In this document: piece by piece, positions 11,640 through 21,985 of the stretch
Numbering within the stretch: the stretch's first letter is position 1
How the letters are laid out: each line of letters starts with the position of its first letter
Assembly (NCBI GenBank): GCA_050084985.1
Contig: JBITNC010000001.1
Location: 83,452,001 to 83,516,000, forward strand
Direction of reading: 5' to 3'
Source of the DNA: Nageia nagi
Lineage: Eukaryota > Pinophyta
DNA length: 64,000 nt
Program-made: the position numbers and the translations under genes
The notes under the pieces: model-generated
What the model was told of the DNA's origin: nothing
The model's database searches: none
What the model saw: only the letters and a program-made list of their open reading frames with translations

Positions 11640-13250
11640 TCAATATTTATATTATTTTTTCTAATATATCTTTTTCACCTCTTTGATGGTTCAAACGACA
11701 TGAAAAATGGAGTTCGAATGTGAAAGTTATGGTTGTTTAACGGTGAGGGAAAACCAATCCTTAAAAAATAACAGTTTTTTGTTTTTTGAAATACTTATTT
11801 GGTGCATATTTTGAGGACTGCAAACAGTTAGTTGATTGATCTCGTTCTTATCTGAGCAACTTTGTAACTTCCTGTTGTGATATTCGCACATCAAGAAAAT
11901 GAATCAATACTCCCAATTTGGTTTTATGGGCATCTTATTAATGAAATTCAATTCTTCAAAATAGTTTACGCAACTAGGATGGACAATGCGTGTAATGGTT
12001 CATCTCAGAAATAGTGTAATGAAAGTCACTCATTTTATTAACATATGGTAGCATATAAGTTGAGAACATAAAAAGATTATGTTGTTAGTGTTGGCTGCCA
12101 TATGCTTCATCAGATCAAAGAGTTTAAGGACAATCTTGCTATATTTATTAATAACTTCTCCTCCAGTCATTACTATGCATGAAACTGTTGTTTATATTTT
12201 TTATAATTGCATATCCTTCAAGAATTATAGTATTTGAAACCATTTTTTGCTGCTCTTTGATGGACGTCTATTTATATTTTAAATTTTCCAATGGTGGTAT
12301 ACACTGAAATAATGCTGACTAAGGTTATAGAGTTTGGCTTTACAAGCCTCTGGCACCTTTTTAAAAAACCAATTATTGCATATCTTGTTGTCACTGTAGT
12401 TCGTGTGACTGCATTTAGATCATGCTGCTTGTCAAACAATTCCAATATCTATCTCATTTGCATACCATTTAGACTTCTAAGTCCATGTGATAAATCGCTT
12501 CCATTTTTAGTTTAAGCACACTGCGAACGAAGATACTACCTTCTCTCTCTGACATTGATTTCAAACTCATAGCGATAATGGAAAATGTTTTGAGGATGAT
12601 GGCGAAGGTTGTGAAGTTTGGTTTTATATGACAATCGCATCCCTCCTAGAAATGTCGCATCCATTTTGACTTCAAGGTGGTGGCTAGTATTACGAAACAT
12701 TATTCGCATCCATTTTGACCTTTAGCTACTAACTGTTCTCCATCAGTCGCATCCATTTATACTTTTAACTCATACTGAATTTGGAATTTTGTTGTTGGAA
12801 CTTGTACCAAAATCTAATTTTGATAAGTACATAAATGATTCCTCCGTTGGGAATTCATTCAAACTTTTTCTAGGGTTAGGGAAATGTTGATGTTATTTGA
12901 AACAATGACAAGTAGCAATGGTCAATTGGTTGATGGTGTCTACCCATTTATCAAATATTTTTTTCGCGATATTTCGAGACAGAGGTGTTCATTTTCCCAG
13001 AAAACATTCACTGTAATTCTCATTCCATTTCGATTGAAATGAGTGGTTATATGACATGATTTTCTCTCATAACGATCAAGTTCAAGTTGTTTGAAATTCT
13101 AGCTTACTCTCATGACGTTTTTTGGTAATTTTGAATTCATTTGGCAAACAAGGATCGATGGATGATTTCATGCATAACATTCACAAATGGACTTTGTTTG
13201 TCGATCCATTAGAGTCATTAGATTCTTGGAATCTATATCTTTGTTATGAT
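11640..13250. other. CpG-richer island with degenerate TCGCATCCATTTTGACTT motifs
   Basis: CpG dinucleotides, scarce elsewhere, are frequent here (for example TGTCGCATCC, GATATTCGCACATC, TTTTTTTCGCGATATTTCGAG). Related copies of TCGCATCCATTTTGACTT begin at about 12495, 12635, 12655, 12704 and 12747. A longer weak similarity links 12310-12350 with 12596-12630 (AAGGTTATAGAGTTTGGCTT against AAGGTTGTGAAGTTTGGTTT). A 74-codon open stretch at 12291-12515 has no recognisable domain. It may be low-copy, less methylated DNA. Confidence 0.45.
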
Positions 13251-13599
13251 TGATTGCAAAATAGGATCTTGATCTTCCATCTTCCTAAACATTACACTCA
13301 AATATAAATTAATTAGTAATTCAATAGGTTTTTTCAAATTTAATGAAAATAAAATATTTAATATTTTGCAAACTATAGCTCTATTTGATGAATAATAAAT
13401 AGTGGCAAGTTCATGATATAGCGTATTTCAATATGAAATAATCACAAATATGAAAATCCACTTAAAATTGTAGCACATTACAATTTACCCATTTTCCAAG
13501 ACAACAACCAAGGGTGATAGGAACCTAGAAAATAAAAAATTGATTTTTGAATTTTGGATTTTATATTTTTTATATTTTATTAATTTGTATCAACATAGA

Positions 13600-14360
13600 A
13601 TTCAAGATCAATGTGACTATAGAAATTCCCTTAGTTGGATTGAGGTTAATGGCAACATGCATACGAAAACTACAAGCCTTAGTCGCATTGACTTGAGGAT
13701 CAAAATGATATGAAAACTAAATACTTAGTCACTCCAAAGTAAACAACAAAAATTATGCAATTACTAAATGCTTAGTCAATTTGAAGTAAATAACAACAAT
13801 GATGTGATAACTAAATGCCTTACTCTCTCTAAGTTGAAATCCAAAATGATACGATAACTATAAGCATGAGTCACTTTTAGGTGAAGTATATCATGATACC
13901 ATAACCATAATCCTTTAGTTTCTTTGAATTTAAGTTTAAGATAGTATGACAAGGGTATAATGACTTGGTCACTATGAGATGAAGCTCAAAACTATATAAC
14001 AATGTAATAACTTAGTTGCTTTAACTTGGGTACCAAAGCAATGTGATAATAAAAGAATATAGTCCCTTTAAGATCAGTCTCAAGATTGATATGACAAGGG
14101 AAAATGCTTAATTAGGCTAAGTCTAATATAGACCTATCTAGGACTCCTTAGCTAATGAAAAGTAGATATTATGGAACTAGATGTGATAATGGTTTACGGC
14201 TTAGTCACTTTCAAATAAAAACCAACTCACTACAATAAAGGATAGTCACTTATACTAGAAGTTCAAACCATCATGACCTCTTCTAACAACTTAGTAACTT
14301 TGCCTAAGGAGTCAAGTGACTATGACAAAGGAGTTCACTTAGCACATCAAATGCAAATAA
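13600..14360 (+). repeat. 47-48 bp degenerate minisatellite
   Basis: The core CTTAGTCACTTTAAGT recurs at a near-constant step. Core positions are about 13681, 13727, 13774, 13822, 13869, 13917, 13967, 14014, 14061, 14109 and 14203, then less regularly 14244, 14293 and 14332. The spacer resembles CAAAATGATATGATAACTAAATG. About 14 to 15 units are recognisable, each diverged by several substitutions, so the array is old. No reading frame is conserved. Confidence 0.85.
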
Positions 14361-14994
14361 CTTGGGTGGAGCCTTATTTATAGGAATATCAGCTAGAAGG
14401 GGATACATGTAAATGATAAAAAAAAATACCTCCCTAGATTTGAAGGTTAGAAATAAGTCAGTGAGAGGCATGGTTAGAGCAAATAAGAGATAAAGTTGAC
14501 ATGACTTGGTGATTATTTAGTTGCTTCAAGTAGGCAATAAACTAGGTGCACCAAAGAAAATTCCTTTGGTCGTACCAAATTGGAAGACAAGATGAAGCGA
14601 TCTCACCACAAGCCTTAGTTGTAGTGAGGTTTAGTCTAAACTCAATGCAACCAAGGAAAATAATAAGATAGTCAAAATTTATTATTTTTCACTTTGATTT
14701 TGGAAATAAGGACCCTTTGGCTTTCAAACCATGGTGAGAACTAACTTTCACTTTTTATTATCTAGAATGAACACTTGGCTTTGAAATCGATGTTGAGGGT
14801 AGGTGTTTGCCATCAAAATTAGAGTATAGTATGCAATGGGTTCATAGAAAATGATTTCCATGTCAATGTCCAAAATATGTGCTTACCTCTAAGGTAAAAG
14901 ATACTACCTAATGGTACAAACTCTTTTTGTGATGAAAAAAGATATGATCTTGAAAAATATTATTTTTGGATTTTTAATTATTTAATTATTATGT

Positions 14995-15960
14995 GTTTTT
15001 TATTTATTAAGGAAAACAACAATTTTTCATAGATACCCAACTTGAGGAAAACAATGAAAAAAAAATGATTAAAAATTGGATGATAACAAGGCCCATGCAT
15101 TTGATTCATAGGATGTCAAACCCCTCACAATGAATGTTATTTTCAACCAAGAATTGTCTAGCGCTACTAGAAGAGGAAGACCTAGATGGAACATTAATCT
15201 AGCTATAGAAAAGTTGATAAAGATCCCTCATAATTTTGGTACATAACAAATCCTTGAAAAACTAAAGGTAACTCATCCCAAGATAAGTATTTTCAAACTT
15301 TTGCATTTATCAATTGATCATAGAAATGCTTTATTTGATGCACTTAAGAAAAATAAAGTTGATACAAGTATTCTTGTTCCTAATTTTATTGAATTACTTG
15401 GTAATCTTGACATTGATTTATTTTGTAACATGTTTTCCTTTCAAGAGAGTGAATTTCTTAGTGGAGATGTTATTGAAAAAAAATCTTGGACTATATATCC
15501 ATGTTAACATTGATGGTGTTCTTACTAAGTAAAAGCTTTGATTGATACTAGTTCAAATGTCAATGTATGTTCATTTGAATTATTGTAAAAATATTTTCTT
15601 TCAATCTATGCCAAAATGAAAAGAACCACTTTACTATAAAAGGGTTTGATATCACTAAAATGAATGTAATATATATGTGTCTATGCCTATTGAAGTAGGT
15701 GGTAAACCTATTCAATAAAAAGTGTATATTTTTCTAGTAAAATTACAATATAATTCGTTACGTAGTTGACCATAGATCCATAAGATTAGGGTTGTTACTT
15801 CCATATGGTATCAATCAATTAAATTTATGCATAAAGGCAAGCAGGTTACTATTCATGTAGAAGATTATCCTATAGATGTATGTCAAGAAACTAAGATATT
15901 TTGGATTCCTTATGACTTGATCAAAACTTAGGAAGATGCACCAACACCTATCACCAACAT
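14995..15960 (+). pseudogene. pol: Tat-1 gag-protease linker and aspartic protease
   Basis: Frame fragments include TRRGRPRWNI near 15170, SIDHRNALFDALKKNKVD (15301 onward) and LGNLDIDLFCNMFSFQES; 15301-15507 is open. Stop-broken sequence then encodes the protease motif LIDTSSNVNVC (about 15537-15570), where plant Ty3/gypsy elements have DTG/DSS. The frame then decays around a region corresponding to the post-protease linker. Two overlapping frames occur because of a frameshift near 15500. Confidence 0.78.
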
Positions 15961-16990
15961 CAATTTGTAATAGTTATGTCTTGGAGCATATAAAATCCTA
16001 GAGATTAATATCTAAGAGAATTTTAGGGAGCTTGGAAGATATCTTTCTATCTCAAAAATGTAGCATTACCAACTTGAAATTGAGCACCACTACTCCATTC
16101 CTGAATGAAATGATAAACCTATTGAATACAACAATATCCTCTCTTAAGAACACAAAGAAAAAAAGTGCATCTGATAATGAAAATACAACTTCTATTTCGT
16201 AAAATCACCAAGTACGATAAGTATACATTTCAATAGCATCAATTTTGCTTTTACTAATGATTACATAAATATCAATATGGTGAAAAAGGCTTAGGTAATA
16301 ATGAGCAAGGTATCATAGAGCCTATTACAAATGAAGGTCAAAACAAGAGAATAACCAATGTATTATATTTGATGAGTCTACACCTAACTCAACTTCATTA
16401 GTTCCAATCATTCAACATGTTAATAGTAGTGATATGGTCTACACCAAAGATATATTTGATGAGTGATTGCATTGTTGTATGATGCATGGTCTAATAGACG
16501 AGTTACAAGCTTACTATGCAAATCCATTCTTACCCCCTATAGATCGATTTCAAGTGAAGATTTTCATAAATGATGATGTTATCCTTGAAAAGTTGGGGGC
16601 ATGGAGTGATTTCCCCAAATCTAGTGAAAAGAGGCTTGTAACTTGGTTCATGTGATATCAAACTTATTTTAGTTAGGAATTCTACATGAATGATGCAAAC
16701 ATTATAGGTTAGAGCCTCACCCTACTCTTCATTTTGTTCATTTTTTGTTTACTCAATCATAGGTCTATATAGTTTTTCTTTTGTAATTAGTCATCATATT
16801 CACTAATGGGGCAATGTTATTCGGTTCCTAGCACTACCACTCCATTATTCCCATTTCTTACAATTAAGTTTAGATGCAATAGTGAGGGCATTACCTATGT
16901 CTCCCCAACTCAATAATGAAATATCCAATCTTAGTGAAGAAAAAGTAAAAGAAACAATCGGTACCCAAGAGGACCCATAGTTGATCAAAA
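15961..16990 (+). pseudogene. Tat-1 protease-to-RT spacer (decayed)
   Basis: Polyprotein spacer with many stops. One open stretch (16467-16655, 62 codons, with PPIDRFQVKIF and SSEKRLVTWF) has coding-like composition but no known domain. The rest (15961-16460 and 16660-16990) holds short fragments only. Its place between protease and RT is the reason to assign it to the polyprotein. Confidence 0.55.
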
Positions 16991-16999
16991 TAAGAGCTT

Positions 17000-17990
17000 A
17001 GTTAACCTTGGATGAATGAGAAATATATTAGCTATTGTTAAAAGAGTTTTCTAGTATTTTTTCTTGATATTATTATGATATATTAGGTGTTGATCTTGAT
17101 TTTATCACTCATATCCTAGTTGTCAATAAAAATATCAAACCAATTCAACAAAAGCCTAGAAAGATGCATCGTAGGGTATCCCTTACTATTAAAAAGGAAA
17201 TTGAAAAGTATTTTATTGTTGGTTTTATTATCTCTATTGATTATTACCCATGGATTGCTAACATTGTGCCTATAGCCAAGCTTAATGGTGAAATATGATG
17301 TTATACAAATTTTAGGGATATCAACAAGGCATGTCCTAAATATGCCTTTCCTTTGCCTATCATTGATATGATTATAGATTCAAGAATAGGCTATGAGATT
17401 TTGTCTTTCATGGATGGAATTTTTGGATACAATCAAATAAGGATTAATAAGGAGGACCAACATAAGACAACTTTTAATACTCATTAGAGCACATTCTATT
17501 AGGTGGTCATGTCTTTTGGTTTAAAGAAGGTAGGTGCAACTTATAAAAGAGCCATGGTGAGTATGTTCTATGATATGATCCATGATAATGTTGAAGTGTA
17601 TGTTGATGACATCCTAACAAATTTCACAATCAAAGATAATCACATTTTAGATTTGAGAAAGATTTTTTAAAGAATGAGAGACTACAAGTTGAAGTTAAAA
17701 CCTCAAAAACATGCATTTGCAATTTCATCAAGTAAAGTTCTTGGGTTCATTATTTCAAGAAGAGGTATAGAGGTGGATCCTAAAAAACATTTAGCCATTA
17801 TTGAGTTGCCTTCCCCTAATAATTTGAAAAAGTTGAGAAGTCTTCAAGGGAAAGTTAAAGCAATCAGAAGGTTTATTACTCATCTAATAGATATGACCTC
17901 CCCATTCTCTCATTTGCTAAAGAAAGGTGAGAAATTCATTTAGGATCCAAATTACCAAAAAGATTTAAACAACATCAAAAGGTACCTTCC
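17000..17990 (+). pseudogene. pol: Tat-1 reverse transcriptase
   Basis: Clear Ty3/gypsy RT: KPIQQKPRKMHRRVS near 17140, IVPIAKLNGEI then FRDINKACPKYAFPLPIID (about 17310), MDGIFGYNQIRI, MSFGLKKVGATYKRAM and the catalytic YVDDIL (17599-17616). The connection segment is open for 89 codons (17674-17943) with KPQKHAFAISSSKVLGFIIS and LRSLQGKVKAIRRFI. Stops occur at several glutamine or tryptophan positions. The YVDD box is intact; the protein is not. Confidence 0.92.
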
Positions 17991-18420
17991 TTACTCTCCA
18001 TTTTTAGCCTCTCATAATTTGTAAAAGAGTTTGTTACTTTATGTTTCAGCAACATTAAGTGCATTAGGGGTAATGTTATCTCATAAGGATGATAATAACA
18101 AGGAATGAGAAATATATTACATTAGTAATACTTTACTTGATTATAAGATAAGGTATACCCTGATTGAAAAGATTTATTTTTATATAATCTTCTCAACTGA
18201 AATATTAAGATATTACATGCTTGGAAATACAACCTATTTCATAGCTTAGGGTGATCCTCTTAGATATCTCATATCCAAATCCTACCTATCGAAAAGGGTA
18301 ATGTTCATTCAAAATTTTGATTTGGTCTTTATCACTATGAATTCAATAAAGGGACAAGATATAGTATATTTCATTATAAATCACCCATGAAATGAAGTAT
18401 CTAGCATGCAGGAAGAGTTT
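17991..18420 (+). pseudogene. pol: Tat-1 first RNase H (Ty3 type)
   Basis: Follows the RT connection directly: LLYVSATLSALGVMLSH near 18035, EIYYISNTLLDYKIRYTLIE, then a LGNTTYFIA-like segment and DPLRYLISKSYLSKRV (about 18250-18300). These correspond to the RNase H 'YYVS..L...E..Y..IEK' and 'DPL+YL..K' signatures of plant Ty3 elements. Several in-frame stops. Confidence 0.8.
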
Positions 18421-18524
18421 CCTACTGAAGTGCATAGCCAACATGACCCTGAACCTAGCACCACCACTATCCTCTTGCATTGTCTCTTTATTCTTGATCC
18501 TAAATTCCGATAACCATTTCTTGA

Positions 18525-18880
18525 TTTTATGAAAAATAATGAGTGCAATCTATTATTTGATAGTTCTAAGTGCATTCATGGAGTAGGGGAATGAATTATC
18601 CTCATTAACCCTCATGGTGATGTTATCCCTATGTATTATCACTTATGTTTTGATTACACTAGCAATATTGTAGATTATGAGGTTCTAATTTTAGTTCCAA
18701 AGCTACAATACTTCTAAAAGTGGAGAGGATCAAAATCTTTGATGATTCTCAACTCATTATGAAGTAATTATTCAACATCTATAACACTAAGGATACCAAG
18801 TTGCAACCATACAAAGAAATGATGGAGCATCTCCCCATTTACTTTAATGAGTATGAAAGTGATAACATTCCAAGAGATAA
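18525..18880 (+). pseudogene. pol: Tat-1 second RNase H (archaeal-type, aRH)
   Basis: A distinct RNase H after the first: LLFDSSKCIHGVGE (D of the first catalytic position), IILINPHGDVIPMYYHLCFD, a NIVDYEVLIL segment where an E is expected, IFDDSQLIMK-like sequence after a frameshift, then YFNEYESDNIPRDNNRYTND (the final D). A second RNase H between RNase H and integrase is characteristic of the Tat lineage. Tat-B3 has the same domain at 56555-56930. Minus-strand frames here are shadows. Confidence 0.82.
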
Positions 18881-19089
18881 CAACAGGTATACTAATGACA
18901 TGGCTAGTTCTACTTTCCCTGCTCCCATTAACATAGAAGATGAAAAAATAATCCTTACAATCAAAAATATAGGTAATCCTTCTCATGAGCATGTCATTGA
19001 ATATAATTATCATGATGCTACTTATATCAATGTATGTAAGTGATATCAAGATGTTTTCAATTATCTTAAACATGGTGTCATTCCTATTG

Positions 19090-19900
19090 CCTTTAATTAT
19101 AAAGAAAGACATAGACTTTAAAATTTAGCTACTAAGTATGTTATCATCAATGATTTATTGTATAGAAGGTTTTTTGATGGTGCTATTACTATATATTTAA
19201 TGAGCCATGAAGTAGACATTACCCTTCATCAAGCTCATGATGGTGAATGTGGTGAGCACTTTAGTGCTAAATTATTTTATTAAAAGTTGCTTAGACTAGG
19301 TTATTATTGGCCTACTATGCTTGAATATTTTGAATTACATGTTAAGAAATGTGAACAATGTCAAAAGAATAATAGTCTTTAACCTTCTCCTTCTCATGCT
19401 TTGCATTCTATTATACCTCCTTGGTCTTTTTTTATTTGGGCACTTGATTTTATTAGTAAAATTAACCCTATTTTGAGACATGACCATAAGTTTATCATTA
19501 CAGCTACAAAATACTTCTCAAAATGGGTGTGGGATATACCCATGAAGTTTGCAAAAGGAGGTAATGGCCAATTTGAAGTTTTCAACAAGGTCATTAAGAG
19601 TATCTTATTCACAATTATTGCACAACATGGTAAAGATTAGCATGAACAACTCCTTTATGCTTTATGGATCGATAGAACCAATATAAGAACTTCTATAGGG
19701 GAAAACCCTTTCTTGTGTGTCACTAGATGGTCTCATTCCCAATGAGGATAGAGATACCATATCTTTATGTGTCACTAGATGGTCTCATTCCCTATGATGA
19801 TATAAGAAAAGCTAGATTATCCTAACTAGAGGTCCTAGATGAAAAATGAGTTAATTCTCTAGAACACCTTCATGTATACCATTCTCGAATCCAAAAAAGC
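19090..19900 (+). pseudogene. pol: Tat-1 integrase with internal deletion
   Basis: HHCC module: LHQAHDGECGEHFSAKLF (about 19230), LGYYWPTMLEY, then CEQCQKN. The core starts PPWSFFIWALDFISKINPIL (first catalytic D, about 19445). FAKGGNGQFEV (about 19550-19580) joins the early core directly to the 'GNGQ.E' motif, so the part with the second catalytic Asp is gone. LLYALW and RTNIRTSIGENP follow. About 110 bp of C-terminal remnant lies beyond the duplication at 19717. Confidence 0.85.
19717..19792 (+). repeat. 52-bp tandem duplication in the integrase C-terminal region
   Basis: GTGTCACTAGATGGTCTCATTCCC occurs exactly twice, starting at 19717 and 19769. The exact identity of 24 bp against a heavily mutated background suggests a duplication younger than most of the decay, possibly a slippage event. 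Confidence 0.8.
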
Positions 19901-20039
19901 CTATAGGAAAAATAAGAAGCCTAAAAATTTCAAAGTTGGTGACCTATTATTAAAAGAAAACATTTCTAACACTATATCTTTGGAAAATGAAAAGTTAATT
20001 TCAAACCTAACTGGTTAGGTGCTTACATTATCATTGCAA

Positions 20040-20545
20040 ATTATGTATACATTGTCCACAATTTAAGGTAAAGAAGAAAATATTCTAATTAACATTATGC
20101 ATTTGAAAATGTTTTATGTATAATTTTATTTTGTAAAAAATATTCATTTCTTTATCTTTTTATACTAATATTTTAGGAGAATAAAGAATTAATCTTGTGA
20201 TGTTGCTATGTTCTTGGTTATGTTGTTGGGTTTAAATGGTAAAAATGTCCAAAAATTAATCGTTTCTTCATAATCATGGTAAAATGATGGAAAAAGTATG
20301 TTGTTCCTTTACTTTCATTTCATTTTGCAAAATATTTCTTATCAAATGATGATTATCAAAAATATATCAATATGGTATTTTGTCAAAGAGGGGGCATATC
20401 ATTGGTGAAAATTGGAGCATCCAAAGTTGTTTCTATGAGATAACTTTTTAGGGAGTACTATTTTACTTTTCTTGTTATACTTTTAAATTTATTCTTTGAT
20501 TATTTTTATTACAAAATCATCAAAACATATTCAAATTAGGGCATT
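20040..20545. other. Tat-1 3' untranslated region with purine tract
   Basis: AT-rich, no coding. AAAGAGGGGGCATA at 20385-20398 is a good polypurine tract but lies about 150 bp before the LTR boundary, so it may be an internal tract. The sequence directly before the LTR (AAATTAGGGCATT) is a weaker candidate. Confidence 0.5.
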
Positions 20546-21270
20546 TGCTAACACTTAAAAATGAATTTTAATTTAATTAAAATAACTTTTAGGTATTTGA
20601 AATTATTTGTTTAATTTATTAAATAAATACTCTTTTCCAGTGCACTCTCATCTACCTTTATATCTTTTAGTGGCAGGTCAGCTTGGCATCATAATAAGCC
20701 TAAGGAGGAGCCTTAGCACTAGACCTTTTGCCTATAAAGTTGGATAGGTTATGCATGATCAAATATAGGACATGACATTATATAATCCTAAATCCTTAAT
20801 TGGTGGAAATATACTTATGTCATTCTTGATTGATGTTTCTTAACATCACCTATCATCTATGGATTTTGTTATACTCTAAGCTATGCATTCTTGTAATCAT
20901 TCACCCCTTTGTGACTAATATTCCATGCATCAAATGTGGGATGATGACATCAAGAGAAAGGGAGAGGTATTTTGGAATGGTAACCTAACAATATCATAGG
21001 GTTTCTAGTGTTAGAGCTAGGTTGAGATCAGATTCATGGATCCATATTTCAAAGAAGCTCATCATTTATTCTCTTTCAATTATATTTTTCCTTCATTCAT
21101 TTTCATAGGTAAATTTCATGTTTTTATCTTTTGTAAATCCAATTTTTATAGGTTAAGGTCAATTATATCATTGTCATATTTCATGTCATCAATTCCCTAT
21201 TATTTCATAGTTAATTAGTGAATTTAATATTCCATAAATAACTCTAATTATTATTAGTTTGGTTATAACA
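20546..21270 (+). repeat. LTR-A1, 3' LTR of Tat-1
   Basis: 725 bp, TGCTAACACT to TTATAACA, aligning along its length with 48988-49715. Shared landmarks are GAATTTTAATTTAATTAAAATA, CATCATAATAAGCCTAAGGAGGAGCCTTA, TTATGCATGATCAAA and CCTTTGTGA. TATA box TATAAAG at 20733-20739 (49177-49183 in the partner). The 5' partner of this element is missing. Confidence 0.85.
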
Positions 21271-21985
21271 TGTGTACTTAGTTCTTGTAAATTAAATGTT
21301 ATGATTTGTGCAGGCTATAATGAGGGAGATTTGAACTTCATTCCCAAAATACCCATAAACCCTAAATTACATGTATGGATGTATGTACTTGGTACTTGTA
21401 AATCAAATGTTATGGTTCATGGAGGCTATCTTGAGGAATTTTTGAAGTTCACTACCAAAATACACATAAACACTAAATTAGGTATGTGGATGTGTACTTG
21501 GTGCTTGAAAATCAAATATTGTAGTTTGTGCAAGATATCTTGAGGAAGATTTGAACTTCATTGCCAAAATACCCATAAACCTTAAATTAGATATGTGGAA
21601 GTGTCTACTTCATGATTATAAATTGAATGTTTTGATTCATGTAGGCTATTTGAGGAATCTTTGAAATTCACTTCTAAAATACCCATAAAACCTAAATTAA
21701 GTGTGTACAAGTATCTACTTGGTGCTTGTAAATCAAATGTTGTGATTCATGTAGGCTATCTTGAGGAGGCTTTGAACTTCACTACCAAAATACCCATAAA
21801 CCCTAAATTAGGTATGTGGAAGTATCTACTTAGTGCTTGTAAATAAAATATTTTTATTCATGTAGGATATCATGAGAAAGCTTTGAACTTCACTACCAAA
21901 AATACCCATAAATCCTAAATTATCTATCTAAAAATGACTACTTGGTGCTTGTAAATAGAGTGTTATGGTTGTGAGTATTCTAATA
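21271..21985 (+). repeat. PPR-like tandem array, about 6.4 units of 111 bp
   Basis: Units of about 111 bp (37 codons) begin near 21271, 21379, 21488, 21599, 21709, 21820 and 21932 (partial). Translated units read ...GYLEEALNFTTKIPIN then PKLGMWKYLLGACKSN. The pattern G-L-EEA..F..K-PI.P...W..LLGAC resembles the repeat found near the C-terminus of plant PPR proteins. Two open stretches (21259-21543, 21661-21846) span several units; indels break the rest. No start, targeting peptide or full PPR gene is visible, so this is an amplified fragment, not a working PPR protein. Confidence 0.7.

Larger units (their letters stand above)
10200..14990. other. 4.8-kb block inserted between Tat-1 gag and protease
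   Basis: Nothing here reads as retroelement protein, yet the polyprotein on both sides appears collinear. 10200-11640 is plain AT-rich DNA with no supported gene; antisense it offers a possible splice acceptor (TTTTTTGCAG near 11490) but only short open stretches. 11640-13250 is a CpG-richer island and 13600-14360 a minisatellite (separate entries). 14360-14990 shows nothing further. I find no LTR pair or terminal repeats, so the ends are approximate. Confidence 0.5.
9458..21270 (+). mobile_element. Tat-1: 5'-truncated, interrupted Tat-type Ty3/gypsy element
   Basis: A gag fragment (9458-10190) and the following polyprotein (from about 14995) read as consecutive parts of one element separated by a 4.8-kb block. 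Order: gag, protease, RT, RNase H, a second RNase H, integrase, 3' LTR (LTR-A1, 20546-21270). RNase H before integrase places it in Ty3/gypsy; the extra RNase H is the Tat-lineage hallmark. The same gag lies behind LTR-A2 at 49863, supporting the family link. The 5' LTR is missing. All domains carry stops. Confidence 0.78.

Noticed and set aside
12291-12515. 74-codon open stretch in the CpG-rich island
   Set aside because: No recognisable motif, no upstream promoter or splice support; it coincides with degenerate repeats, so chance is more likely.
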